Counted from the stretch's first letter, positions 1-13,400 are shown. The stretch: DNA of 64,000 bases from Phycomyces blakesleeanus NRRL 1555(-) (GCF_001638985.1 NW_017265154.1:310001-374000); one strand, 5' to 3'. The notes: generated from the sequence alone by a model not told the origin. Made by a program: numbers and translations.

Positions 1-515
1 CCAACATATATGAGACACTAGTTTGTGAATAAAACTAGTTAAATGCAGTTACAGGTACTCGGATTAATCGGTATTTTTTTTTAAATAATAATAATAATAA
101 TAATGTAACTATGGTCAGTAGTGAGTCTTTAAATCATTAAAGAAAATATCATGCGTTGGTTACAGAACAGGCAGGGTACATGGGTCTGGGCGAAAGATTT
201 ATTTCCTTAAATTGAACCCCAAAACGACCTACTTTCGATAAGACTAGTTGGGCTAAAAGGTACTCCATTCATTATTTATTACATGTAACCCGTCATTTAA
301 TGCGGTACTACTCTGATGAGATAAACAGTAAAATATGTTATAATTCTTGGAATACCATACAAAAGTCCAGTAAAGCAAAATAACCAAAACGATATTTGTG
401 ATTTAAATTATTATTATTATTATTATTTCAAGAATACAAACTCCAAACTAATTGATATTTTACATATACCATAGAATGGCTAGTTTTATTTTTTATTTAT
501 TTATCTGACAATAAT
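1..515. other. AT-rich intergenic, no gene seen
   Basis: No open frame or splice-consistent exon was seen. It holds short TAA/TTA trinucleotide microsatellites near 86-104 and 411-427 and is the 3' flank of the minus-strand surface-protein gene. Confidence 0.6.
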
Positions 516-2390
516 CTAGTAAGCGTGATTATGATTATTATAGCGACCATCAATGGCATCTTGCTGGTTAAGATCGCCACCATCCACACGAGCAAGCTGT
601 GGGACAGGTGTGGTCACTGCAATACCATAGCTGTGCTGACTTGAGGTTGAAGATCCAGCCGAACGACGGGAGCCCCATGAACGAAGCGAAGAAGCGTTAC
701 TGGCAGCACGACGGATGCTACCAAAAACCGATCTCACAGCTCCTTGACCACCTGCGCCGTTATTCTGAGATGAACTTGAAGGACTACGTTTCGGCAGCTT
801 TGCAACAGCTCCAGCTACAGCAGCCATAAAGGACTGAGGGCGCCAGCGTGTATTGACTTCTCCTTCTGTACCGGAGCTTCCCATGCTACGTTCGTGTTTC
901 TCCAGATCAGACTCTTGACGGGCATTTTGACGGCGGCGTGTAATAAACATTCCTGCAAGGCCAGCAGCAGCTACACAGCCTACGACTGCACCAATCGAGA
1001 TACCAATCGTCTTGTTTTCACGTTGAGCGTCCACCGCTTCAGAGTTGACACTCTGGGATACAACAGCGTTGTCAGCGCCATCAGCATTGGGATCAGTAGC
1101 AGAAGGTTTGGCTGAAGAAGCTGCCTCGGCTTCGTTATCACTACCACTATCGTTATCACTATCATTATCGCCATCATCGTAGGAATCGCCATCATCGTAG
1201 GAATCGCTGTCATCGCTACCATCGCTGTCAGAGTCACTGTTATCACTGTTGTCATTATTTCTGTCTTCAGAACTATAAGAAGATTCCACACTATTATCGG
1301 TGTTGGCAACTTTAGAATTGGTTTCAGGAATAGTGGTTGGTACAGAAATGGGTATAATAGCAGCATATGTAGTATGTGTGGCGCTAGCAGTAGTATGAGG
1401 AGTTGAAACAGTTGTTTTAGCCGTAGTGGTATGCTTCTTTGTAGTGTGTTTTGTGGTTGTAGTGGGCTTCTTGGTGGTAGTATGCTTCTTGGTGGTGGTA
1501 TGCTTCTTGGTGGTGGTATGCTTCTTGGTGGTGGTGTGTTTCTTGGTGGTGGTGTGTTTCTTGGTGGTGGTGGTGGTGGTGGTGGTGTGCTTTGTAGTAG
1601 TGGGTTTCTTGGTAGCATTCTTCTTGGCTGAAGTGATGTGTTTCTTGATCGAAGTAGTACTCTTTGCAACTGCATCCTTTGTGACGGTGGATGTCTTTTT
1701 TGTCATTGTGTAATGCTTCTTGACTGAAGATCCAACCTTCTTGGTCAAAGTGTGATGATGTTTCTTTGTGTGGGAGACAGGCTTAGTTGTTTGCTTGGAT
1801 GCACTGTTATGGGTAGTAGTGTGGTGCTTCGAGGTAGTCTTTGTGGAAATGCAGAGAAAGGTGGTCGAGTTCTTCACGGTAAGGTACTTTGTAGTGCCAT
1901 TGGTAAAGTTACAGTGTTGAGAATCATGATAAATTCTAAACTCTGTAGGGATAGCTCTATGTGAGGTCGATGTACTGGTGCTACTTTGTATGGTCGTCGG
2001 ATTTGCACTCGAGTGGTGAGTTTGGGTCTTGTTGGTGATCACATACTCTGGTTCGACATCACTTTTAGTATTATCTTTTTCGTCGCGCCTTTCGAGGTAC
2101 TGGTAGGAACGCGGAGAAATTCCACAAGAGAGACCTATGATAAACTGGTTAATTTCTGGTGTATATTTTTTCTGTCTATTTGCTCAAATAAACAATTAAG
2201 CCTGTAATATTAGCTAATTACCACTGCAGTTCAGGCTTTCATTCTGTACGTCGGTCAGAGCGTGGCCTATTGAAAGCAATTGAGGGTCAATTGGATGAAT
2301 TGTTTTTTTTTTGCTTGTTTGTTAGACCTTACCTGAGATCACAAAGATCGACGCAATGAAGACGGCAAGAAACCAAGTTGGACATTTCAT
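516..2390 (-). CDS. Thr/Lys-rich single-pass cell-surface protein
   Basis: Two exons, 2390-2333 and 2155-516, joined by a 177-bp intron (donor GTAAGG), give about 565 residues. Exon 1 encodes a start Met and a hydrophobic signal peptide (MKCPTWFLAVFIASIFVIS). Residues up to about 310 are rich in Ser, Thr, Lys and His and contain repeated KKHTTT/KKPTTT hexapeptides at roughly 200-270, the pattern of heavily O-glycosylated wall-spanning stalks. An Asp/Ser-rich acidic stretch (about 310-365) precedes one transmembrane helix (about 403-425) with a basic RRR stop-transfer, then a Ser-rich cytoplasmic tail of about 140 residues. This architecture resembles fungal wall-stress sensors (Mid2/WSC class), but no WSC cysteine domain is seen, so function is inferred from layout only. 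The long plus-strand Val/Gly ORFs opposite it are shadows of the Thr repeats. Confidence 0.75.
1462..1600. repeat. 18-bp coding minisatellite
   Basis: Tandem copies of an approximately 18-bp unit (ttcttggtggtggtatgc and variants) lie inside the surface-protein gene and encode the KKHTTT hexapeptide array. The last copy runs into a (GGT)n-like stretch. Such arrays commonly change copy number by slippage. Confidence 0.85.
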
Positions 2391-3422
2391 GATTTTGTCA
2401 GATTAAAATGTCGGTTAAGTCTATCTCCGAGGAGAGGAGGGTCTATTGTGATAGAGGTATAATGAAGGAAAGTGTGGGGCGGGAGGCAGGGATAGCTCAA
2501 GGAGAGGAAGAGGAAGAAGAGGCAACCAAGACAACAAATAGAACAGGGTTGGAATATGAAATAAGTGGTTGGAAAAAAGGTAATTAAGGCACGTTTAAAG
2601 AGGTTACACTCCATATATTATGCTTGTGACACCAATATTCAATATATCGTGAACCTTCCTAAAATACAATAAACCGCGCTCAGTTTCTGTTTTGGATGTT
2701 ACATGATCTTCCTTCGCCGCTTCCATCATAGACTTGCCCGTCAACTACGGCTTCTTTTTGATTAGTGGTTAAACATGTGTTATTTTCGTTTGGCACACCG
2801 TCCCCTATTCTCAAGATACTGGTTCAAAAATGGTAAAAAGAGTAGAGGACAGCTATCAAACTATTGAGGGTACCACCAGTTAATACTTGGTTTTTCTATC
2901 TCATCTGTGCACAGGCAAAATCATCAAGTCTTCATTTACTTGTTTTAATTTAGTTTATTATAAGCTTCACTATATAAATATCATCAATTTTATACTTGTA
3001 TTAATATTATAGTAAAGAAGCGTAAAATTAAACTAAATTAACTAAAAATACATATAGCCTATATATACACTTTCCTTTCGAAACAAATCCTTTTTCTGCT
3101 TTTCATTAGCTTTTCATTAGCTTTCTTGGCACCTTGATATATAAATGCATATAAATCCCAGTTTTCGGTTTATGGATTCAATTTCTCATTTTTTTTTATC
3201 CCAAGCATATACATATATAATTATTTGCTTGTAATCCAAGAAAATTACAGAAATTTTAAAATTACGGGTAATTAATCCTAACATTTCATCAAACGCTTCT
3301 TTACCACCGCTTCGATTTGTCACTGTTTTATTGCTGAGGATGTAATGTGTGGTATATTGCTTCTTTAGCTCGCATCACGTTAGCCTGCTAATGCATTAAT
3401 CGTGACAAAAAAATAGATCCTC
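2391..3422. other. Intergenic spacer between two minus-strand genes
   Basis: This holds the 5' flank of the surface-protein gene and the 3' flank of the HTH/Myb gene. A purine-rich segment (about 2420-2530, pyrimidine-rich on the minus strand) lies directly upstream of the surface-protein start and may be promoter DNA. No further gene was recognised. Confidence 0.5.
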
Positions 3423-4430
3423 TCAACTCTTAGTAGCCAATGTATCCAGCTCATTCACAAAACGTGAGACATCGCTCAAAAGTCGCTTCTTTAAAATATC
3501 CCATCTTTCACCACACATGTCTGCTCGATGACGGTCCCCAAACTCTGGCTCAACCTCTTTCCATTTGCTTAAGATCGGAAGGCCAAGTACATGGTTTAAC
3601 AATTTCTCATCATCTTCGATTGACCAGCCTTCTTCAGTGGTGCACATATCCTCATCTGACTCGTCTTCTAAAGGAAGTGATCTTGGTGTAGGAGGCAAGC
3701 ATTCTGCTTCATCTTCTCCTAACATACTGTCCTTTCCCAGGCTTCTTGCACGACCCCGATTACTGTCATTACTATCAGACATCGGAGGTGAGTCCGGGCG
3801 CTGGCATGAGTTCTGAGGTAAGGTATCAAGTGAAGTCTACAACAGTCAAGATTCGTATGACTTAATACGTTTAACGGCCAAGCCCCTATAACAACCTAAA
3901 GCACCCATTTTAAGCTTATGATCTTACCTGGGTCACTGGCTCAGATCGAGAGCTAAGTAGCACATCTCGAACAAGAAGAGCTGTCGAGAATCCTTCATCA
4001 GTATACTTTCGAGGTCGTCCTCGCTTCCTTGATTGTTGTACAGTTATTTTTTCAGACTTGGGGCTGCTCTACAAAGACCCAACTGTCAGAATCAATTAAA
4101 GTATACCGAGACAATCAATGACGCGTCATCGCTGCAGACTTACATTTCCTGAAATATTGGCGGCCTTTCTTTTTTCTAGAGATCAATCGAGCATAAGGCT
4201 TGATGTTCATTCCATCAATCTCACTTACTTGGACCTGCATCCAGGATGGAAGCCATGCTCAGAACAGATGAATGAGGAGAACCCAACTTTTTAAAATTCT
4301 TGATGATGTTGTGTGTGGTAGATTTTGGAAGGCCAGATAGATTAGAGCACTCTCGTTCGGTTGCGCCTGCTTGATGAGCACCGATTACGAACCAGCAATC
4401 TGCCTCTGAGATTTCTTGTTTGGTCATCAT
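3423..4430 (-). CDS. HTH + AT-hook + Myb-like DNA-binding protein
   Basis: Four exons (4430-4229, 4175-4144, 4068-3928, 3836-3423) with closing phases give about 262 residues; exon 2 is only 32 nt. Residues about 5-45 form a helix-turn-helix of the Tc1/mariner-transposase type (GAHQAGATERECSNLSG, then STTHNIIKNFKKLGSP). Exon 3 carries an AT-hook core (KRGRPRKY). The C-terminal exon is acidic and then has a Myb/SANT-like segment (EGWSIEDDEKLLNHVL...WKEVEPEFGDR...ERWDILKKRL). No DDE catalytic domain is present, so this is not a transposase; a transcriptional regulator or chromatin protein is the likely role. The HTH plus AT-hook start suggests a domesticated transposase DNA-binding module. The exact targets cannot be read from the sequence. 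Confidence 0.75.
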
Positions 4431-4854
4431 TGTTATGTAAAGAGTTTAAGATAAAGAAGAAACTTAATATTTGCTCAGCAGAATAAAGAAATAATTAAAT
4501 GGCTCCTTTACAAATAGGGTGCGAACTTGTGAATCTTTTTGTCCACCACCTTCGCCTCCCTTCCTCACTTCACCATAGGATGTGCATAAATCCAATCGGA
4601 GAAACAAAAAGGGGATGGTGCGCACAAGCCAAACCCAACACTAGGAAAACAGACGTCATTTTGTGAGCTTTTTTTTTTTTTTGCTTTTTATATCAATCCT
4701 AGCACTTTCAAAGTGGAGAATGTTTCATAAATCTGTATATATATGTCTCTTTTAGTGAATATTAATAAAATAAAGGAACTTGACTGCGATATAATTGTAT
4801 ATGATTAATGATGGAGCTCTTTAACATTATATAGATACATAAAACTAACCGTAT
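4431..4854. other. Intergenic, no gene seen
   Basis: This is the promoter side of the HTH/Myb gene and the 3' flank of the ELYS-like gene. It contains a poly-T run near 4670-4682 and TA-rich tracts. No coding signal was seen. Confidence 0.5.
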
Positions 4855-7800
4855 TTACAGAGAGACTTTCTTGTTATGGTGTTCAAACGGCTCTAAATCA
4901 TCTTCAACAGTGCCAGAGTTGTCGTGTTTGCGTCTGGGCTGAAGCATAGAAAAATGTTCAGGCAGGATTTCTTGGGGAGATTTGCCTTTTCGCCTGGAGT
5001 CATTGAAAACTATCTCAACATTGTTCCAGCATTCATTGTATATCAAATCCCGCTTGATCGCAGGGGACGTTTGAAGCGCAGTATTTTCTGTGCTCTGCAT
5101 ACTTGTCCGTGCCATGCATGCCTTTAACGCCATTTGGAGCATCTTTATACCGAACTGGAGATCATTAGGTTGAACACCATTCTTGCCTTTGACTTTTCCC
5201 AAAAACGGATTTCCGGCTATGAGTAAATGACAAGCATAAAGTGAGAAGAAGTAAAAAATTAATGGACAAATTAACCCCCCTGATCTAATATACAATTTGC
5301 TTAAAGTAATTGCGGGTTAAAATTCTTTTATATAGTCAAGGTCACACAAACTCCAATAATATTGTACGTAGATGGACTGGTCTGTGTAACCTTTGAGAAT
5401 TAAGGATTTAGATAGAAATATTTACCTCTTCCTGCCGGTCGTCCAAAGATTTCAAGTGGAAGGTCAAGTACAATCTTTGGAATACACCCTCTAGCAACGT
5501 CGGCAAGTAAACTACAACACCGGTATATTTTCTTGTCAACCTTTATTGTTCCGTCAGTCACAGCTTTCTTTATCATCGAGTCCAAAATCAATATGTCACC
5601 ATAAAGACATCGTGAAATGCATCCATGCATAATGAATAGTTTACTGATAGGCTCCGGATGCTCCCAGCAATACTGAGAGAGAATATCATGCTCTTCAAGT
5701 GTAGTAGCCAAGGCTAGAAAGTCATCAATCGATCTATTGCTCAACTCCTCTATGATAGACAAAAACATGGATCAGTTTACTTTATCTGTCGCTACAAATG
5801 TTATTTGACTTACTCTTTAAAATACCATCTGCCTTGCTTCTAATAAACTGCCCCCTTGAACTAGTTTCAAGATCCTTTCCTTTTTTGAAATTCTATACAC
5901 AAAAACCAAACAAACATATTTAGTAAGACAATCTTGTCAATAAATGGATTTAATTAAAAACAAACAAGTGAACAACCTCAGATCCAGATGATTCTGGATG
6001 AATAGTTCTTTCCAATGATATTCTTTGCTTCTTGTAGAGGTTTCTATTGCTGAAATCCAAGGCTGATTCTGTTGGTACTTCCGGTATGTCAATCTTATCA
6101 AAATGCTTGGAAAGTCTGTGGACTACTCTGGTTACATCATTAAAGTCGAGTCTTGTAGATTTGAATAGATCTATTCCTTCCTAAGTTTTTTTTGTTGGAT
6201 TAAATATATGCATAAATAATACCTGCCATTTCAAAACAAAAAAAAACAAAAAACAAAAAACAAAGAGTTGAATATCAAGTATATACCTTGTATTTTCCGT
6301 TATCCAAGTACCAAAACATATCTAGTTTTATCCGTGTATCATTTGGCAATGTGATAGCGGAAATAGCTTGTGGGTCTTTGGGAACCATCGAATTGGTATC
6401 ATTTGAAATGTAATGGAGAGCACACTCCTTGATATGATCGTCAATATTTAATTTTGAAACAAACTCGATACGTTGAGCCGGTTGAAGAATGCTTTTAAAA
6501 ACATTAAGACCTAAAATAAAATAAAACCAAGAATATTAGTATAAAGGCATATGTATATATTACAAAGTCGATTTAAACTTACATGAAGGATCAACATATC
6601 TTATTAATGTATAAATGTATAGTTCGTCTGATTCGTAAAGGTCCAACGCAATTGTTGGAGATACAGTCTCTATAACGGGTTCAGGAATAAAACCACCATT
6701 CGTTGGTGGCTCACGGGATACTGAATTTTCCCTACGCATAGGCATTCCTACAAAATATTTATTTGTTGTTAAGTCCAAAGGTATTCATCAGGATTTTTAA
6801 TTGAATATGTCTTGGATTGAAGATTATTTTGTTTTAGTTTTTTGAGAAGAGGGTTTTCCTCAAATGAAAAAAAAAACCCTGGTTGACTCAAGAAGTAGCT
6901 TTTGTGTGTATGTTTGTATGCTTGTGTGTGCGTGTTTCTTAAATGTATATCTACATATATTAAAGGAACTTTGCTTCTCAATACCTTTATCAGAAGTAGG
7001 AACTGCTGGTATATTTGTACTTGTATTTTCCGAGAGATGAGGTTTATGATATATGACATCGTCCGGAAGGTCGTTTTCATATAATGAAACAGAGTTTCTG
7101 GACACATCTTCAACTGAAGAAGGTTCTATACCAGGGGTATCCACAGAGCTATTGCCATAATTACACCCCTCCAGTACGTTGCTGGCGGTCTCGTGGGACA
7201 AACCTTTGTCAATCGTAGGACTTTCAACAGGAACAAGAAGTTCAAGATTTCTCGATGAGCCAATAGTCTTGTCATACGAAGGATCGCCCGAATTGCTTAA
7301 TAGTTTATCCAGATTAGATTCAGTAGTGCCGACACTCTCTGAAATATTTTCTTGAATGAGATCTAGATAAGGTTCTGTTGGATTAGACTTTTTGGAACTT
7401 GTTGGTCCTTGGGTATATTCCTTAATTTCATTGTTTGGCATGTATTGAATCTCTTTCGTTCGGTCGTTGAGTGAACTTTTAGATACTCTATCATCAACAT
7501 CAATAGGTACAGTAGGGTCCTTTTCAGCAGTGATTGAACGGCTATCTGAAACGTCTTCAGTATCGAGTATATCCAAGCTCTTTAATGAGTCACTTGGTTG
7601 CTCTTCAGCTGTATAATTGATAACACCAAATTTCTCAACAGACTTTTCCTCAGTAACTGTTGAATGCCTATTTGAAGGCCCATCATGATCAACTTTGTAC
7701 ACAATTTTCGATGGATCATTTCGTATTTCTTCAAATGTTTTGTCGGTAATAGTTATATGCTCACTAGGCTTTTTTTCAACAACCCTTGGGCGGCTATCTG

Positions 7801-10411
7801 AGTATTCATCGTGATCACGTACGCACAACATATTCAACCGGTCACTGGGTAGCTTAAGACTGGCAATATATTCTTCTGTGGCTGTGTATTCAATTTCATC
7901 TACTTCCATATCAGCCGCATCAAAATTATCTTCACCATCATTAGAAGGCAGGGGTTTGGCAAGCTGATTGGGATCTTGAGAACACTTTACATGAGAATAT
8001 CTACTAATACTAGTCAATCCAATCTCCACATAACAGTTTTCTGAAACTTTTGAAATAGTTGAATTGCAAGAATATTCTTCCGTCTGATCCTCAGTGTGTA
8101 TGCTATCTTCTTGATTCTCGGGAAGAACGATTCCGTCAGTACATTCTTTGAGTATCGACAAAGGACTTATTTCGTCTTCCATCTCTTTTTGCTGTATTGG
8201 ACTATCCAAATCAGTGTCAATATCACATTCGTCTTGGTGTATAGAAGCTATTGTCTGTTCTTGGGCTGGTATATCACAAAAGTTGATTTGGGATTCATGC
8301 TCGGCTATCTCTTTTTGACTCTTCAAAATACTATAATCCTCAGTAACATCTTTCGCTAAATCATCCATTACACTTTTGGAAACTGAGCTGGATATAGATT
8401 CTGTATCTTCAGTCGTTTCGTCGAAGCCTTCTTTTTCATTTTTGGTAGAATTTGACTTGATAGTAGTTCGATTATCTTGGGTATCATTCTGGATTTGTAA
8501 ACTAAGACTAGTGAGTAGAGATATATCGCTTTCTTTATCAAGGACTGTATCGTGGTAAGGGGTAGATGTTGAAATTGGTATTTCAGAAGTATATGATGAT
8601 TCTTTCTCTGGCTTAGAGATCTCGCTGATCATATCTTCCATATGTGTTGGTTCTGGCGAGTCGTCTTGAATCTCGTGTGTTTCAAATACATCTTCTGAAG
8701 TATATCCAGTTTCCGAGATCCGAGATTCTGTAGGAATAGGCAGGTACGTTATTCTGTCCAAAAAGAGAATCATACACCCTGATGCATCATCGTTAATCTT
8801 TATATCCTAGTAATAGTAAGTTTAAAGATACAATCGATATAAAAAATGACTTTAGACATACTTGGATCATGTCATTAAGACCATTACAGGCTACTATATG
8901 AGACAAAGTACGGGTGCACGTTTTCTCAGTAAATTTCCAACTGCTTATTTCAATTAAGTTCTTGTTATCGTGTCCTTGAAACACAGCCGTAACAATGTAA
9001 TGATCATCCTCTAGAATACAATGCTTTTAGCAACCATTGTTCTTATTGTTGATCTCATTTGTTTATCAATTTTTCACCTGAAGCTAAGAAAAGTTTTGCA
9101 ATAGTTGATGAATTCTTCATGATATCTGAAGGCCATAGGTACTTCACTAGCCTTGTTAATCCATTTCCTAGCACTTGAATGATAACAACGTACGTCTTGC
9201 TACAATGATTGATAAGATATCCAGTAACAAAAGAAAATGCACTCTTTTCTGAAGGAGCATGATTTACCTTTTTCGTCTTCCAAAATTTTTGTTTGAATCC
9301 TGACCCATGGAAATTATCGACCTGACATTCTGACTTAAGCGTATTCCAGAAAGATGAGTAATAGGTTCTAATGATTTGTATGTTGTTTAGTACCATAAAG
9401 CTTAATAAAGTCATAAATGAATTTCTCTCACCATTACGGTATAAAACAAAATCCCCAATTGGTGTAACCGGAACTGACTGCATATTATTCTTATCGTGAA
9501 CCTTGATCCGATATATACGAGCAAACCCTTTGGACGATCCAAATATAATTCGAGGATCATTGCGAATGAGTCTATTATCCCAGGGTTCTTGTGGGATAGT
9601 ATACATTGCTGAAATAGGGTCATTTGTGTGTGACATGTGTACAGCAATGGTTTTCTATAAATGTCGTTATGATTACCTCATGCTGTAAATCCAATTATTT
9701 ATCACTTCACTTACAGCTAAAATGTGCTTTTCACCAAGCTTTAAGAGTGCAAGTATTGCACTCCCATCGAATTTTCCAAGAGTTAGTATATGTCTTGGAC
9801 ATTCCTTGTACTTTGATTTTGGAGGCAACATGTTGGTCTGGAAAATTGGCAAATTAGATTTGGTACAGATTATATTTGATTATATTATTTGTTTACCATA
9901 TCACAAGGTAACCGTGAAACTGCTGCTGTTGAAATTGGTCCCTCAATAGGATAGTCGAATAGAACCAGCAATGTATTTCTGACGAAAATATTATGCCAAA
10001 AAACATAGTAGCCTGCTTCGTTTTTAGCAGACGCGACTATAATAAGGACTGGGGTATTTTGACATGTGCAGCTAAAAACATAATCAATGGATAACTGCGG
10101 CAAAAAAAAAGAAGTAAGACAGGGACCATTTTTATGTTTTCTATACAATCAGTGTATTGATAAAGGCCACTTGCCTTGATCTTCTTTGAAATTATTGAAG
10201 AAAGCTCGGCTGATCTAAGTGTGGTGTGGATCTGCTCATCACATGGTGATGTGAACCTGATCTCCACTATTTGATCATCATATCGAAATATCAAGTCGGG
10301 ATTATGGTCTGAGTCGTGGGATTGGCATGAGGATACAAAACCAGATGCTTTCGGGATCGTATTATTGAATGAGAGATTGCAAGTGTCGAAATGTTGTAAA
10401 GTGTTCATCAT
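4855..10411 (-). CDS. ELYS-like nuclear pore protein with large acidic insert
   Basis: Twelve exons with consistent phases (10411-10175, 10094-9897, 9837-9715, 9654-9078, 9010-8862, 8806-6985, 6747-6583, 6510-6287, 6180-5977, 5892-5814, 5749-5426, 5216-4855) give about 1487 residues. Residues 1-430 are beta-rich with repeated short hydrophobic strands and look like a beta-propeller. Exon 6 (about 430-1035) is Ser/Thr/Asp/Glu-rich and probably disordered. Residues about 1090-1230 are helical, with a segment (IKLDMFWYLDNGKYKEGIDLF) resembling the ELYS/Ely5 pattern in which a W-x-L-D motif is followed by an acidic helix. ELYS proteins anchor the nuclear pore outer ring to chromatin. The family call is by pattern memory; propeller plus ELYS order fits, but the acidic block between them is unusual. 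The first intron uses a GC donor. The spliced model is stronger than the name. Confidence 0.6.
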
Positions 10412-13400
10412 AAGAAAGTTGTATGTACCATGAATGACTCAGTTTTAGCTTTTAAATTATTCAAGAATTCCCGCTTATGATCGAGGTGCTTTTTTCTTTT
10501 CTTTTAAAATCACTTTCCGCATTTGTAGGCTAATTCCTGCAGTGTACACACACACATTATGAATATTTAGCTACCTACTTTTGTAGAGAATTTGTACTGA
10601 ATGAAAGTTTGGTTTGTAGTGATATTAAATTGTTCAAAGAGCGTATCTGGCCAGGTAATAATAAGCCTTTTTTGATGATATTTCATTATCCTTATTAGCC
10701 CACAGTCTTTACCATTGTGTATAAATATTAATCGACTCAAGGAGACATTACCTTGATTAGGCTAGAACGAATAAAACTATATAGTTTAGAGCTTTGAATA
10801 CAGCATCTGAATAACCGTTTACTTTCTAAATGATTCAAGATGTCTATGCAGCTCACAAATGTGCAAGAGCCTTAACCGTATATATCACTGTCTCAAATGA
10901 TAGAAAGTATATTATAAATGTCCATGTTTTCAAGCAAAAACTATTTTTAATGCAGGCATGCAATGAGTTACATGTTTATAAGTATACACAGTGAACTTGA
11001 AAATGCAGTTTTTTTGCCATTATTAAACTCCCAAAATAATAATAGCCCTTTATATATGCAAATATATAGATAACACAATGAAAATACGATAAAATCTACT
11101 GCAAATACGGATACCAGTATTAGAGAAGCTACGGACATTCAGCACCCTACCAATCTGATGGTAAAGAAAGTACAGGAAACCATAGGATTGAATATATTCG
11201 GTTGTCTGCCAGTCATATAGTACATCATTTGATTAAAGCCAAGTATAAAAAAGAAAGTCTATTCATAATCTGATTAACACAGACAGATGAGCTCAATACA
11301 TATATTACAAGAATATAATTTACTCACCTCCGTATCGGTCAAAGTATATTGTTTGGCTTTCGATAGCAACCCAGGTAAACCAAGATGTTAGTTTCAGAGT
11401 AGACTTTTTTTTATATTAAATGCATATTTTATTCGGGATGCTATTTGTGCTTGCTTTTTTTTTTTACTTTCTCCGTGAGTGTTCTTACAATATAAAGTGA
11501 TAATCTGGCATTCAGAATCTTGTAATCTAAAGCGTTTGAATGAATGAAAGCTTAAACATCTTGGTTTTCTTTGGCATACTACATTACTACTTAGGTTCTC
11601 CAAGTATATCATAGTTCTCTCTTTTAACTATCATACCGCTCCTTTCAATACTATACGCATCTGATGAGTCATACTTTGCTACCTACTTTTGAACAGGAAG
11701 CTTTTTTAAACCCTGTAATTGACTGGTACTATTATTATCAAAGATACTATGGTCAAAAATTGGTAATTTAACATTATATACCAGCAGGTTTTGGATACTC
11801 TTATATTAACAAAGTTAGAAAATATAAAAAAAAATAGGTTCTATCTCTTTGAGAATTGGAAGCACAAGGTGTATGCATGACACCTTATTTGTAACTTACC
11901 GTATATCTCCTTATATAACAGCGAATAAATATTTGGCTAAAAACATATAGTTCTGTATATAGTTACTTTCAGTACACAAGGCGCCTGGTTTTAGTTTGAA
12001 ATATATCTTGGCTGATTCACGTCCGAAACGTTGGTTTTTGATTATCCTCTGAATATGTATAGAATGAGAGAATCTACCTGACTATATTCTTTTAGGCTCA
12101 TTGGGAAGAACCATATAGCCCTTTTTCTTTACCCTAAAGATATACTAGGTTTACTTTTAGATATAATTGCTACACATCCTTTGTTCACAAGGCTCTATAA
12201 TTTATTTAGACTATAGGCATATATCAAAGTATAATACTATTAATTAAAAGTTCAAATAATAGACGTTTACTACAAAAAATACCTTCTTCGGTTTATTAAC
12301 TCTACACTCTAAACTCTACACTCTATGCTCTTAAATATTAGTTTTTTTTTGTTGTCTTGCATATTATGCTTAATATACACCGTAAACTTTTCTTTTTCTA
12401 TATTTAATTTACCTAAATTCAAGCGATGTTTTCCCGTGTTTTAGTATGTGTATGTTTCTGTTTATAACTTTTAAGGGATATACTTATACTAGGGCTATTC
12501 TGGGTATGCTTGTTCTGTATTCTCCTTTTATTAGTTAATAATTTCAATAAAGTTATCTTGAAAAACTCAATTGATACAGCGTGTTCCGTATAATACATCA
12601 CTCCTGTAATTGTTTGCGTGCCTTTGCATCTGATATATTCTTTCTTCTGGTGCAAAATAATAGGTGCTTTGAAAAACTTTATTTTGCAAATCAGCCATTT
12701 TTTTCTGAGTATAGGAGCGTGTAAATATATCTATAATAAAAAGGTCTTTCTTATAGCTCGCTCGGTCAATTAGATGCTTTAGTAAGATTGTTAAAATCCA
12801 ATTAATATATAAAATGAGAAATTTAGATACATTGTCTTAAACATAAGTACATGGTAATATTCATTTAAGAACTTACTTATTATAATATGTAATTTTTCTT
12901 TAGTTTATTAGTAAGATAAATACTTGGAATCCATTGAATAAAAACCATTGATATACCTTTTATTAAAACACGGCTTTTAATGGGTTATATATCGTTTTAG
13001 GTCTATAATATCACAATATTTGTGGTTAACAAGGCTCATTCTATTAATGGAAACCATACTATATTTAAAAGGCGTTAAGCGTGGGACTTTGTTATGATTT
13101 ATGTAAGTTACAATTTAAACGATTTGCTCTATTGATAACAATAACAATAAACAAACGGCTTATTTTATAGCTCTGACATAATTCAATATGTTGAAGCCTT
13201 TATAACTCCAACACGTCTATGAAAATTAAGCCTCGCCGCTTACCACCTTCGATTAGTTATAGAAATAAAGGTAGGAAAAGAATAGATATTATTGAAAGTA
13301 AAAAGATGAACATTTAATCATGAATATATTATAATCATACCCGAAAATTAAACACTGGAGTACCCTTCCTATTTATCTGTTTATGTAAATACAAGCGTCA

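Noticed and set aside
980..1675. Minus-strand 231-codon Pro/Arg-rich frame
   Set aside because: It is an alternative frame of the same repeat and of the acidic region; it has no signal peptide and conflicts with the spliced surface-protein model.
1426..1713. Plus-strand Val/Phe- or Gly/Leu-rich ORFs opposite the surface-protein gene
   Set aside because: They are translations of the antisense of the Thr/Lys repeats; composition follows from the minisatellite.
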